A stretch of DNA of 64,000 bases from Cinnamomum chago (Eukaryota > Streptophyta > Magnoliopsida > Laurales > Lauraceae). Position 1 is the first letter of the stretch, and every line of letters begins with the position of its first letter. The stretch covers positions 34,642,001 through 34,706,000 of the forward strand of contig CP142451.1 in assembly GCA_038049695.1 (NCBI GenBank), given 5' to 3'. A program made the translations under genes and the position numbers. The notes beneath the pieces are model-generated. The model did no database searches. It saw only the letters and a program-made list of their open reading frames with translations, and had not been told where the DNA came from. This document shows positions 22,505 through 33,619 of the stretch, one piece after another.

Positions 22505-23130
22505 AGAGTTCAACAAGCAATGGTCCGAAGCTTATCAAAAGCGCCATTTGCACCACACCAACAAAATGCTCATCCCATTCCTCACACAATAGGAGCCTTT
22601 TGATCATACTCATAGCTGGCCTCCTTATGGTTATTGGACCACATAAATCTCCTCCCCACTATAGGCAAATCTAATAACTCATCCTCATTAATAAGATCCG
22701 AAAACATAACCATCCTACGAGTTCGAGCCCTCCCACCCTTTTTCTCATGAGGAAGCCTCACCATATTGAATACCCTCTCCCCCCAACCCGAACAATGCAG
22801 CATGGAACTAACCACTGAAATAAAAGTTGACAGTTGTTTCCAAGAAAAAAGTCCCCCTCTGACTCTTTTATGCTCAGCTTATATACATTGGCCTACGCCC
22901 GAACAATTTTCAATCATGCAATGCAATTTAACAGCAAGCACCCTCTGAGATTTTAAGAATTCTGCCACTTTGATAACGTCCTCATTCCAAATGGAAATCA
23001 GACTCTCCAAAGCTCCTTTCAATGGAATCCAATCCCACCTACACATCCTTGAGCCCCATATCTCATGGATGATACGATTTATACCATTTGCCACCTTGGT
23101 TTCCGACAATAACACTAGGTGAGCTTTGTG
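22505..23130 (-). pseudogene. LINE-1 endonuclease domain remnant
   Basis: Read on the minus strand: SETKVANGINRIIHEIWGSR and SLISIWNEDVIKVAEFL resemble the L1 AP-endonuclease middle. FSDLINEDELLDLPIVGRRF then MWSN matches its conserved C-terminal F.(D/E)..LIDLP..GR.(F/Y)TWSN motif. The two parts are in different frames and separated by stops. RT is absent to the left, so the copy is truncated or internally deleted. It lies between the arms of the inverted repeat. Confidence 0.7.
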
Positions 23131-23639
23131 TTTTTCTTACAACCTCTCACCGCTATCCTTTCCTGGGTCTTCTCTATCCCCTCACATTTCAGCTGAGAAT
23201 AATTATAATTATCAACAGCAACACCCAAGTCTTCCAAAGATGCTTTAATCAAGAAGCATCTCCCACCCTCTCAATGCACACTTCCTGCTCATCACTCTTG
23301 AATGGACATGCATCACCTTCTACCCACTCCAACTCCATTATTTTCACACCTGAATCTTCTTAGTTAGCTCCTAAGTAGATCCCTAGATATTTGCCTAATT
23401 CTATTACACTCCACACATCCTCCACTAAATCATCCACTCTACTTGATACGTGGAAAGAAAAATCTCCAATCACAGCAACATTTGCTAGTCCTAACTGAAA
23501 TGCGGCTTGGAACACGGGTTTCTGTATAACTCCATGTCTTCCATTTTGTTCTTCTCAGGAGCGACTCTCCTCTGGCTAACTCTCATCCTCCATTTAATTG
23601 AGACGAGAGAGAATTTCCAGATTTTTGTTGCCTAAGAGC

Positions 23640-24060
23640 TCTTCACATCAAGGTAGGATCTTCTGGATGCAACGTTTGCACAGTTGCCCCCTGCATTCGA
23701 AAAGCCCCTCTTGCAATGGAAGTGGTGCCCCTTCCGCTTGGTGGACCCTCCTTGGAAGTGGACTGCTGGAGACCGGGGGGAAAATTGCTCTTGAGCCTCT
23801 TATCTACAAGAGAACCCCAAGAACCTTCATCACCCAACAACCCAAATCCAACGGGCCTTGAATAATTCAGCTGAGGGAGAAGCGAACCAGAGCGTTTCTG
23901 TGGATTTGGGATTTTTTGGTTCGCTGAGGGAGAAGCGAACCAGAGCGTGGCTGAGGGAGAAGCGTACCAGAGAGTTTCTGTCGATTTGGGATTTTTTTGG
24001 TTTGCTAAGGGAGAAGAACCAGCTCCCAAGCAGTCTCTACATTTCCCCCTTTTTTTTTCA
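23640..24060 (-). mobile_element. Probable 5' region of the LINE-like element, with internal tandem repeats
   Basis: On the minus strand this begins with a short A/G tract and the inverted-repeat arm, then 2-3 diverged repeats containing CTCTGGTTCGCTTCTCCCTC (+ strand about 23867-24008). It continues as an open frame of unknown product to 23643. Its place 5' of the endonuclease remnant suggests 5' UTR and ORF1, but no ORF1 motif was recognised. Confidence 0.4.
24009..24059. repeat. Right arm of the inverted repeat
   Basis: GGGAGAAGAACCAGC.CCCAAG then CAGTCTCTAC, five C and nine T: the reverse complement of 22122-22203 including its A/G tract. Confidence 0.75.
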
Positions 24061-24912
24061 TTCTGGCGCTCGAGAAAGTCAAATGCATTGTGCACTTATC
24101 AGCCCACATCAGCGCCAAGTGGAGTTCCACGTGGGATCGGTCCAATATTGGGCCATCCAATCGGTCCATATAGACTTATTGTAGACTTATTGTAATTTTT
24201 GGGAAAATCCACTTAGCCCGATTTTGGGGACCGGATCCTGGCCCGGTCCCCAAAATGGGTCCAGGTAGCACCTCTCGTAATTTTTATCTGCCACTGTCCA
24301 CCTTTTATCGGGAGTTGTGTTGAAAAATCTCTTTTTCAAACATATTTAATCGAATCAGCTATTTTTTAAACAGATCAGAGTTTTCAAAATCGATCCCAAA
24401 GTTGGTGATCGTTATTGTATTATGTAAATAGCACACTATTCACAATGAAAAATAAGATAGTTTCTTTTAAAAAGACTATCTAATGTGGATTTTTCATTGG
24501 GATAGTAATTTATTTTTAGTGCAATGAAGATTATTAACTCAAAACTAGGAAACTATCCATATGTTGAGATAAGTAAGTGAACCTGATCACATCATAAGTT
24601 AAATCTAATATAATTCAAATTATTATTATTATTTTTTTGAATGGTCAAATTATTCATATATAGAATCTAGTCTTATCCTAATCTTAGTATTACCAAATCA
24701 TTAGTATCATAACATATTGAATCTTCTTAATATAGAATATTTTAAATCAAAAGGTTTCTCTCTATCAAGGAGGCGAATGGACTTCAAGTACCATACTTTT
24801 CAATTTCCTTTCTACCTCGTTTTGGTTTAGCTAGACCCGAAATGTTCCGCCGATTTAGACTTTTGTTGATATAGCTGGGAGTATTATTTCAGAAAAATAT
24901 AAAGGTCTATAT
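24061..24912. other. AT-rich intergenic DNA with one short palindrome
   Basis: A hairpin lies at about 24220-24256 (ATTTTGGGGACCGG / CCGGTCCCCAAAAT). No gene recognised. Confidence 0.5.
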
Positions 24913-24914
24913 AT

Positions 24915-24976
24915 AGAGCAAGGCTCTCCTAAGCTCAAGCTTAGGATAAGGTAAGCTCAAGTGTGTGGTGGGACAT
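24915..24976. mobile_element. Partial MITE, family C (CTCTCCTAAGCT type)
   Basis: GGCTCTCCTAAGCTCAAGCT then TAGGATAAG, next to TATATA tracts. One end only; complete relatives are at 25583-25822 and 55107-55480. Confidence 0.55.
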
Positions 24977-24997
24977 ATATATACATAGATATGATTA

Positions 24998-25147
24998 TAT
25001 TCAAGTGAGGGATTCCCTCACCATAAGGTGATGGACACTCCCTTTTTTGGGAAGTTTCAAGTACAACAAAAATACTTTTGTATTTGAAACTTTCCAAAAA
25101 AAGGGAGTGTCACTCACCCTATGGTGAGGGAATCCCTCACTTGAATA
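24998..25147. mobile_element. Hairpin MITE, family A (CCCTCACC type)
   Basis: 150 bp that is almost one palindrome: TATTCAAGTGAGGGATTCCC on the left and its complement ending CTTGAATA on the right, arms of about 70 bp around a short AT-rich loop. It carries the family A core CCCTCACC(ATA)GGTGA. Confidence 0.75.
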
Positions 25148-25160
25148 TTACCCTTTATAT

Positions 25161-25540
25161 GAAAAATATTCATGTACATCCATCCCTCACCATATTATGG
25201 TGAGGGACAACATAGTAGGGTCGACTTTATAACACATCCGAATCATCCACACATATGGAACCCCCTTAAGTACACTAGATACATTGAAGTTTCACCTATC
25301 CAAATGGATTGGACCGTTGGATTGAGGGTTAAAAATTTTCCTTTAATATAAAGTCATTAAATTTGTGGGTCACGAATGAAGATGTTAGAGGCATGGGATT
25401 GACCCCAAATTTGATGTATGGTCTCATCAAAGGTGTCTTTTCCCATCCCCCACAAGTCTCATGATTAGTGGATCCCTAGGTGGGCCCCATTAAGTTTGTC
25501 CCTCACCATATGGTGAGGGAATGATGCATAGGAATATCCC

Positions 25541-25542
<2 letters not shown>
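25161..25542. mobile_element. MITE, family A, long form (382 bp)
   Basis: About 50-bp imperfect terminal inverted repeats, each with the CCCTCACCATA..GGTGAGGG palindrome, surround a unique core of about 290 bp. The right end abuts (AT)n. Confidence 0.7.

Positions 25543-25582
<40 letters not shown>
25543..25582. repeat. (AT)n microsatellite
   Basis: About 40 bp of pure AT between two MITEs. Confidence 0.9.
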
Positions 25583-25585
<3 letters not shown>

Positions 25586-25822
25586 GCCAGCTCTCCTAAG
25601 CTGCAGCTTAGCTTATCCTAAGCTGAAATATGGCTAGTCTCACAAATCAAAATTAATTATGCTGTTTTTTGCATGATGATCGTCTCCAAAATCAAGAGAA
25701 ATCTAATCAGAACTGAGTTTTTCAGTTCCATCATGTAAAAAATAGATATAATCAACATTGATTTGTGGGACAAGCTCTATTCCAATTTAGGATAAGTTAA
25801 GTTGCAACTTAGGAGAGCCCTG
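25583..25822. mobile_element. MITE, family C, complete (240 bp)
   Basis: Terminal inverted repeats of about 35 bp: CTCTCCTAAGCTGCAGCTTA then CTTATCCTAA at the left, its complement ending AGGAGAGCCCTG at the right. Flanked by TATATA on both sides, consistent with TA target duplication. Confidence 0.75.
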
Positions 25823-25831
25823 TTATATATA

Positions 25832-25960
25832 GGGAAGTGCTCTTAGGAGAGATAAAGGTGGGGCTCTCACATTTAAGTTATTGACATTGGATATGGATGT
25901 GAAGGCCTCCACCTTATCTCTCATAATAAAGTGAGAGTGTCTCCCACAAAAGCACCTCCC
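25832..25960. mobile_element. MITE, family B (129 bp)
   Basis: GGGAAGTGCTCTTAGGAGAG ... GAGTGTCTCCCACAAAAGCA then CCTCCC, between TATATA tracts. The inverted repeat is imperfect: the left arm has AGGAGAGATAA, the right TTATCTCTCAT. Confidence 0.65.
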
Positions 25961-25983
25961 ATATATATATATGAGAGGTGCAT

Positions 25984-26186
25984 GGGAGGTGCTATTGTGG
26001 GAGACACTCTCACTTTATTATGAGAGATAGATGTGAGGGCCCCCACCCCTATCTCTCGTAGTAAGGTGAGAGTGTCTCACTCTCACCTTACTACGAGAGA
26101 TAGGGGTGCGGGCCCTCATATCTATATCCAATGTCCACTCTATCTCTTATACTAAGGTGAGAGTGTCTCACATAAGAACACTTCTC
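25984..26186. mobile_element. MITE, family B, compound copy
   Basis: Starts GGGAGGTGC.TTGTGGGAG, ends GTGTCTCACATAAGAACACT then TCTC. Inside is a second perfect palindrome (about 26056-26103) of CTCTCGTAGTAAGGTGAGAG and its complement. It reads as two copies joined or one inserted in another. Confidence 0.6.
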
Positions 26187-26237
26187 ATATATATACATAT
26201 ATGTACATGTACATATATATGTATATATATATATATA

Positions 26238-26410
26238 GGGGAATGTTCATATGCATCCATCCCTCACCATAGGGTGAGGGATGCTTCCATAAATGAGGGG
26301 TTTCAAGTACACCCTATGTACTTGAAATTCCCCTTTTGTACTTGAAACCCCCCATTTAAGGAAGCATCCCTCACCCTATGGTGAGGGATAGATGCATATG
26401 AACATTCCCC
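26238..26410. mobile_element. Hairpin MITE, family A (173 bp)
   Basis: GGGGAATGTTCATATGCATC ... complementary end ...GAACATTCCCC. Arms of about 75 bp contain the CCCTCACCATAGGGTGAGGG palindrome. (TA)n on both sides. Confidence 0.8.
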
Positions 26411-26433
26411 ATATATATATATATATATATATA

Positions 26434-26580
26434 TATGAGAAATATTCAAGTGAGGGATTCCCCATATATATATATATATATATATGAGAAATATTCAAGT
26501 GAAGGATTCTCTCACCATAGGGTGAGGGACACTTATATATGAGAGGTGCTCCTATGAAACCATCTCTCACCTTAGTACTA
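26434..26580. mobile_element. Fragments of family A/B MITEs in (TA)n
   Basis: GAGAAATATTCAAGTGA is present twice (about 26438 and 26486), each with AT microsatellite beside it. The second is followed by CACCATAGGGTGAGGGACAC and then a short family B-like end (GAGAGGTGCTCCTATG...CTCTCACCTTAGTA). Confidence 0.5.
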
Positions 26581-27400
26581 TATATATAATATTAAAATTT
26601 AAAATTAACATATAAGTTATATATTTAATTTATTATACTAATAAATTATGCAGTATTTTGTATCTATATGCCAAATTGAGCTGTGTATGTGACAATATGA
26701 AATTAGACATACATTCTCAAATCTCAACTCATTATATAAGGTACATTTTTTTAATAGGAAGCTTTGCAGAGATTTTATAAAAGAATTATAAAAAGTATTT
26801 TGATTTTTTTTTATACACAATTTAGGCTGAAATGATTCTACATAGACCGAAATTTAGAATGAAATGTTTTACATGTGTAACCACTTCAGCCAGCGGTCCA
26901 AACCTAAATTAATCAGCCATTTTAGTCAGAAATTGCCAACTATGATTTGTAAAAGCTTTATCCTTTATGCATTTCTAGCGAACAGATGTTGAGAGGATAT
27001 TTAAATGATCTTATGTCAGTTATGGTGGGATGCGCAAACTCTGTTTACGTATGCTAAAATTGTAAGGTAAATTGGCTTTGGATTTGGGGGTCAAGATAAG
27101 ATTCCTTCATACTCTACCATGTGACTAGGCCTAATACTTTGCCTTCATCCTCTGTCATGGTCCAAAAGAATATAATACTGAGTATTACAAAGGTCTTCTA
27201 TGGTCTATCTCATTTTGACCAATTTTAGGGGATGTCACAGAAATGATGAAGATCAGCTGAATATAAAGCTAAGTTGGAATAAATGGTATGACTAGCATGA
27301 TCCCATTCTAGTTATCTGTATGCCCTATTTTTAGAAAGTTTCAATTTTAAATGACCTAATAATGGATCACCAATTTCTACTTCTCTGGCTCATACAAGAC
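26581..27400. other. AT-rich intergenic DNA
   Basis: No gene, repeat end or RNA gene recognised. Confidence 0.5.
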
Positions 27401-28550
27401 ATGGCACCATGGGTCGACCAGCCAATGATCCCAGCACGTCCAGTTTATGTTTTATTTTAATTTTTTAGAGATGTTTAATTGTTTATGCCTTTTATTTATT
27501 TAAGATGAGATGTTTTAATCTCAATTGTAAAATTGTTTAGATGGTTGAGATTAGATCTAAGTTTAGTTTTCTCCTATTTAAAGCATTGTAATGCCTCTAT
27601 TGAGATTCATATATGATTTTGATAATGAATATTAAAGCTGTCGGGGTCCTTCCCAAGTTCTCTTCCTTGCATGTGATAGGGAGTGGCTTGAGGTAAATAT
27701 TCTTGCAAAAGCATGCATCACCCTCCCGCATCTCGATCCGCCATCCTCATCAATTGGTATCCGTACCATCACCATCAAAACACTCGGCAGTCCCAACAAT
27801 CCTCTCCAGATCCATTCCCACACCAATAATGGCAGACCCAGGATTTTCGTTTGGGTGGTGCGCTATATGGTCAAGTGAAGACATTAAATAATACAATTGA
27901 ATCTTATGAGATATTATCTAAAGGGTTTCTCGGATCACAAGGGTGCGACCGCAACCGCATGCTAACACATGGGTTTGCCCCTGCACACCAGCTGCTCCAC
28001 TCCATCAAAATGCCAATGATCATGCCTTGTTGAAACCTAACAAATCCCTAAAACCATCCCATCCCCACCTCATAAAAACCATTCCCCAAGCCCTAATCCC
28101 TAAATTGATCCTAAAAACCCTTCCAGTTATCAAACACCCAAGTCGAAACTGAGCCATATCAAGGTCGACCCAAATACCCCATCCCATTCAAATCTCCAAT
28201 TCCAGACGTCCCATCACAACCCTAAACCAAATTTGCTGATCCCTTCCAAGCAGTCAGTCGAAACCCTAATCCCTAAACCTAGTCTCCATTCAGTCACTTT
28301 GTCTTCTTTTTTTAGTTCTTTTCAAGTATGGTTTATTTTAGAAACTTTAAATGTTGCTGCTTTTGCTTACATCGTAGAATCTTCTTTCCCTTGATCTTGC
28401 TCTTCTATATCATGCTTGACGTCTCTTGTCATGGTTTTCAGCTCTTTGGTGTTGTCACGGCTTCTTCTGGTTCGTTTTTGCTTTTTACGTATTTGCTGGA
28501 TCTTTCCATACATAATCCATATTTTTTGGTGGATCAACATGTTTAGGATA
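27401..28550 (+). mobile_element. Possible LTR end plus PBS of a decayed retrotransposon
   Basis: 27560-27640 resembles a promoter/polyadenylation part of an LTR (CTATTTAAAGCATTGTAATG, then CCTCTATTGAGATTC). TTGGTATCCGTACC at about 27754 resembles the common TGGTATCAGAGC methionine-tRNA PBS. An ATG (27829) opens only a short frame. No gag or pol motif and no second LTR found, so this is tentative. Confidence 0.35.
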
Positions 28551-30248
28551 TGTCACACCCCCAATCGTGAAATCGGGGATTATGCATGAGTTAGGGCCAA
28601 ATAAATTTTTTCCAATAATAATTCACAACACGTGGCCCCAATCATGTCCCATGTGGATCGAAGAGCGTTGTGATGTGTATGCATTTCCTCAGATACATAA
28701 AACGTATAGCGGAGGCTTCATAAATACAAGTGGTATCTCAAGATGTATAGTTAAGAGCAAATACCGAAATATATTAACTAGAGTTCAAGTTTGAAACAGT
28801 TTAACCAAAAGTATTATTTACAACAAAAAGCCACACTAAAACTCAGGCCTAAACAAAAGACAAAAGAACCAAAAGATGAATTTAAGCCCAGATATAACAT
28901 GTAGGCTCTCAAGTATCAGGACAGTATGGCTATACAATGTCGTCCGTACAATAGTCTAGGAGGTCATCATGTTGGTTCGCCTGAACTTCCTCCTTCGTCT
29001 CATTCTTGGGATAGAAGGGTTTGGTACCTATGCACTAAGAGTAGCATTATTAGACACAATGGCTGGCAAGCAATATATATATATATTGGGGAGGTTTCAA
29101 GTGCATCCATCCCTCACCATAGGGTGAGGGACACTTCCATAATTGGGCATTTTCAAGTACAAAAGTTACTTTTCAAGTACATAGGGTGAGGTACACATCC
29201 TTGTCTTCATGTGCAAAAATGGGAAGTGTCTCTCACCTTATGGTGAGGGATAGATGCACTTGAAACTTTCCCTATATATATATGTAAAGCATCAGTAGAT
29301 ATGCTGTACTAATCAGAGCAAACGATAGACAATACCATAAGAAATGCATAGAATCTAAATCATAGTCAAACTAACAAGAACATCTAACAAGATAGGCAGT
29401 CCACATATGCTAATCACCACATGATAGTGTCATTGCCCTCCTTACTCCCATTGAGTTGTGGTAGAGATATACAAGACACGGGATAAAAACCAGGCAAGCA
29501 AGCAAGCAAGGGGATACTAGTAACAACCAAACTTCAAGACTTCTTTTCAAGGGGTATCTGTGGTGTACATCCATCCATAAATATATAAAAATCCATACTG
29601 CAGATGACCAAAAGTTCAAAACCCTCACACATGGTGGTGCCCCAGCTGTGTTGGACGTTAATAGCTGAGTGGTGCCTGACACAAAGAGTCCTAATTTTAC
29701 AATAGTGAGGGGCTAGGCTTTCTTGTGTGAACAAGATTCATTAACAAAATAGAGACTATTTTTCCATCATCAAATCAAGACCAAAACGAGCAAGCTTACT
29801 TCAAAACGCGAGGAAGAAATGAGAGGATTCAGTAGGGGAGATGAGATCTTGAGAGAGTGAAGTGAGAAAGAGAGGAAGAACTGAGTCCATCGGTTATATT
29901 AGGTTAGGGAAAAGTAGAAATTACAAGATAGTCCTTCGGTCCACTAATGAAGATACTTGGGCCTCTTCAACGTGTCAAATTGAAATGCGACTGAAGGCTA
30001 AAGTTCATTAAATGTTTAGACCAACCCGATGCAGCCAAACTCACAAAAACTCATAATCTCATAAATATCCTTGAAAACTTCCCAAAATAGCAAACCACCC
30101 CCTACTGTACCCAAGCGAACTCAGAGTCACGTGAGACTTCGCACGCGTGACTCACACGTTAAACCCGACTCACTAATACTCTTAACACACTTAATTAACT
30201 AATAAGCAATTAATTATAATTAATAGGACATTAAACGTCAGGGTGTTG
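28551..30248. mobile_element. 1.7-kb solo-LTR-like or non-autonomous element flanked by AGGATA
   Basis: Begins TGTCACACCCCCAATCG and ends GTCAGGGTGTTG: short imperfect inverted ends of the kind seen in plant TGTxACACCC elements. The 6 bp before (28545-28550) and after (30249-30254) are both AGGATA, a likely target duplication. No coding capacity recognised. A family A MITE sits inside it (29088-29272), so it is the older insertion. Confidence 0.6.
29088..29272. mobile_element. Hairpin-type MITE, family A, nested (185 bp)
   Basis: GGGGAGGTTTCAAGTGCATC ... complementary GATGCACTTGAAACTTTCCC, with CCCTCACCATAGGGTGAGGG in the left arm. (TA)n flanks on both sides. Confidence 0.75.
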
Positions 30249-30254
30249 AGGATA

Positions 30255-30916
30255 TCCTAGTTATTTTACTTCAATAAGACAGACTACTGATTTTTGTGAA
30301 GAGTCATTTTGGAGAAGATTCCTTTTGATTGCACGAAGATGCATGTGAGTAGACAAAATGCTTTCTTCTTCGTTTGAACTCCTGACTTGAGAATCAAATT
30401 AGACCTTTAAGTCTTATCTTCAATGCAAAAAGCCTTGCTATATGCAGGACCAAACTTCCACAATCTAGGACCCGTCGAATTAAAGGTACTCATTGAAGCT
30501 GTGCGGGACTTCCACATGAGAAAACTCATCCTGAGATAAGAGAGTATAGGTTGGGGTGTTTTAGGATGGAAAATTAAGGATTTGATGAGGTTTTGGACGT
30601 TAGATATGAGATTTTTTTGGAGTAGAAGAAATTGAATGAGAATAGGAATAAAAAGAAATAAGGGAAGAAGAAGATCAACTTACAAACCAAGAGCATGATC
30701 CATCATGATCTACCGAGGACATGGGCCTCAGATCAATTACATATAGTAGTCCCAAAAATCAACCTTATTAAGTCTGAAAGTCAGATAAAGTAGCATCTGA
30801 ATCTTTTTCAGCAACAACAAAGGTGTTAGGGACCCACGTCAATATCTTTCCATGGTTTGCTATGAGCTAATTTCCTTGTGTTTTCTCCCTTTTTCTTTTC
30901 CCCCCTTTAAAAGCTT
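30255..30916. other. Intergenic DNA left of the copia element
   Basis: No gene recognised. Some purine-rich stretches (30590-30690). Nothing supported. Confidence 0.5.
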
Positions 30917-31229
30917 TGTTGTGATCTAAGGCCTACGAGAAGAGATTAAGTACACCAAAGACAACACAGAGATTTACGTGGTTCGGCTTTTGACCTACGT
31001 CCACGGGAAGACGGGAGAATTCACTATGCAATCAAAAGAGGTTGTACATCTTAGAGACTCTTAGTCTCTATTTATAATATCAACCCCAAAACCTTGTTAC
31101 ACCCAAACACTACTTCTTAATCATAGTAGACTTATAACAAGCTTACTTCTAATCACAGTACAAGTTGGGAAATCCAGAGGCCCGGTTAACCAAGATTAAT
31201 TAACTTCTATTGAGCCATACAAATTAATA
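30917..31229 (-). repeat. 3' LTR of the copia element
   Basis: On the minus strand it begins right after the purine tract AAGGTGGAGATT and ends ..GATCACAACA. It contains TTTATAAT-like TATA sequence (about 31070) and matches 35577-35888. Confidence 0.8.
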
Positions 31230-31309
31230 AATCTCCACCTTGGCGAACATTGAAGCTGATCCTCATGTACAAAACACATCTAATCGTCTCTACCTACCCC
31301 TGAGGGCAC

Positions 31310-33600
31310 TCAGGTACCGAGCACACCGATCAAGTCTACGCAATGCTTGAACTTGAATTTAACCCATTCCTTCATGAATGCACCAAATCGCTTGTACCAT
31401 TGTCCAGAAGCTTGCTTCGACCCGTACAATGATTTCTTCAAACTGCATACATGACCAAGAACCTTAAACTACACTCTACCTACACTGGAAGCTCCTTTGT
31501 CTTCCTCGTAGAACCACTTGCATCTGATGGCCTGATTTTCCTCATCAAGAGACTCCATCTCTTCGGTCATAGTTGCTGCCTGTTGACTACTTTTCAGCAA
31601 TTTCATTAATTCAAGAGTCCCAATCGTCAATGCGTATGCAACCATATCACCACGGCCACTGTCTGATGTCGACACGTACGTCGTCATACTCTCGAAACCA
31701 TATCTAACTAGCGGTTTCCTTTCTCTCTGCGGTCTACCCGTCTGCAGCATCTGCGACTTTGTCCACTGCATCTTCTGCACAGTCTGATTATCCCCTGTAT
31801 CCTGGGAGGAGCTGGATGCACTCTCTTTCCTCACTAGGATGTCTGACTCCACCTGAACGGTGTCACTATTGCTACCTACTTTTGTGTCCTCCACTTGCTT
31901 TCTCGCTTTGAGTAAAGAATCCTCGTGAAATGTAACATCCTTGTTGATGATAAATCTGGGTGAATCCTGATTGGTACACCACAACCTGTATCTTTTCACC
32001 CCAGAAGCATATCCCACCAAGATGCACTTCACAGCCCTTGGTTCTAACTTATCGATTTTCACGCGAGCACAAGCCGGACAACCAAAGATCCTCAAGTTAG
32101 AATAATCAGCTGGATTACCTGGCCACATTTGTTCGGTGTTCTGCAACCAATCTTTGTGTGTGGAGACCTATTTATCAAGTAGCCTGTAGCATTTACCTGC
32201 CTCAACCCAAAAGTCCTTGGACAATCCTGCAGTAAATAACATACAACGAGCTCTTTCCAAGATGATTCTGTTCATCATCTTTGCAACTCCATTCTACTGT
32301 GGAGTTTTTGTAGTGGTGTAATGCCGAGCTATGCCGTGATCTTTGCAATAGTTCTCAAACTCTGTTGATATGTACTCCTTGCCATTACCTGTCCGCAACT
32401 TCTTCATATTCCTGCCAGTCTGTTTCTCAACCATTTCCTTCCATCGCTTGAATGTAACAAAGGTCTGATCCTTCGTCTTCAGAGTATAAACCCAGACTTT
32501 CCTTGAATAACCATCAATAAAAGTCAGCATAAACCGGGACCCGCCCTTGGAGTAAACCTTAGAAGGCCTCCCATACATATGAATGAACATAATCAATAAT
32601 ACCTTTCGTGCAATAAATACCTGTCTTGAAACTGACCTTTCGATATTTTCTGAAGATGCATCTCTCACAGAAATCCAACTTTCCTGTCTTCGTGCCATAT
32701 AACAAATTCCGATTGCTCAGTAATGTCAATCCCTTCTCACTCATGTGACCCAGGCGCAAGTGCCATAAGTGCGTTAAGACAGATTCATGGTCATCTGAGG
32801 AAGACTCCGCAGCTCCACCTGTAACAGTATTTCCAGACAAAACATACAAGTTTTTAACTCTATTGCCTCTCATAAGAATCAGAGCACCCTTTACAACCTT
32901 CATAACTCCACCTTCAGCTGAGAACTTATAATCGTCGGAGTCCAAGGCATCAAGAGAAATAAGATTCTTTTTTCAGATTAGGAACATGCCGAACCTCTGC
33001 CAATGTTCTGACAATTCCATCATGCATCTTGATTTTTACTGTTCCAATTCCAACTGTCTTACATGCAACATTGTTGCCCAGTAAGACACTACCACCTTCG
33101 ATTTTTCTATAAATGGTAAACCAGTCTCTATTGGGACACATGTGGTAAGAACAACCCGAATCAAGAATCCATTCACCCTGACGACGAATTCCATTTTCAA
33201 TCACAGAAAGTGCATTATCGGAAACATAATCTGACCTTTCATCTACAACACTGACTGAATCATCAAATGACGAATCTTCTATTATTTCTTTCCATTTCCT
33301 CTACTTTTCGGGACAATTTTTTCTGATGTACCCTTTCTTATGGCAATAATAACATTCAATGTTTTTTCTGTTGGATTTATGTTTGCCTTTACTACTGGAG
33401 TCTTTTCTTTTTTCTCGTACAATCAAACCCTCACTCGAACCATCATTGTCAGTCATAACCTTTTTCTTTAACTTCTTGGAGTTCAAGGCTGCCTCTACAT
33501 CCTCTTTGGACAGAGTATCTCTACCATACATCATGGTATCAACAAAATACTCATATGAGGGTGGTAACGAGCACAACAACATGTTAGCTTGGTCCTCATA
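31310..33600 (-). pseudogene. copia gag C-terminus and pol with a deleted RT
   Basis: On the minus strand: LPPSYE..DTMMYGRDTLSKE gag and the zinc knuckle CYYCHKKGYIRKNC (33582-33301); protease [12 protein letters not shown] (about 33160); GAG-pre-integrase HLRLGHMSEKGL with CERC; integrase core with FIDGYSRKVW and LRTGNGKEY, where the family has Asp at both Gly positions; frameshift near 32570; GCPACARVKIDKLEPRA; then RT start KWFYEEDKGASS. TAG at 31469-31471 follows, then SLYGSKQASGQWYKRF. The RT palm with its catalytic Asp residues is missing between these last two blocks. Ends at TGA 31310. RNase H is absent. Confidence 0.85.
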
Positions 33601-33619
33601 ATAACATTACACACAAATC

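Noticed and set aside
26106..26345. ORF with Tyr/Ile/Cys-rich segment
   Set aside because: It translates a (TA)n/(GTAC) microsatellite between MITEs.
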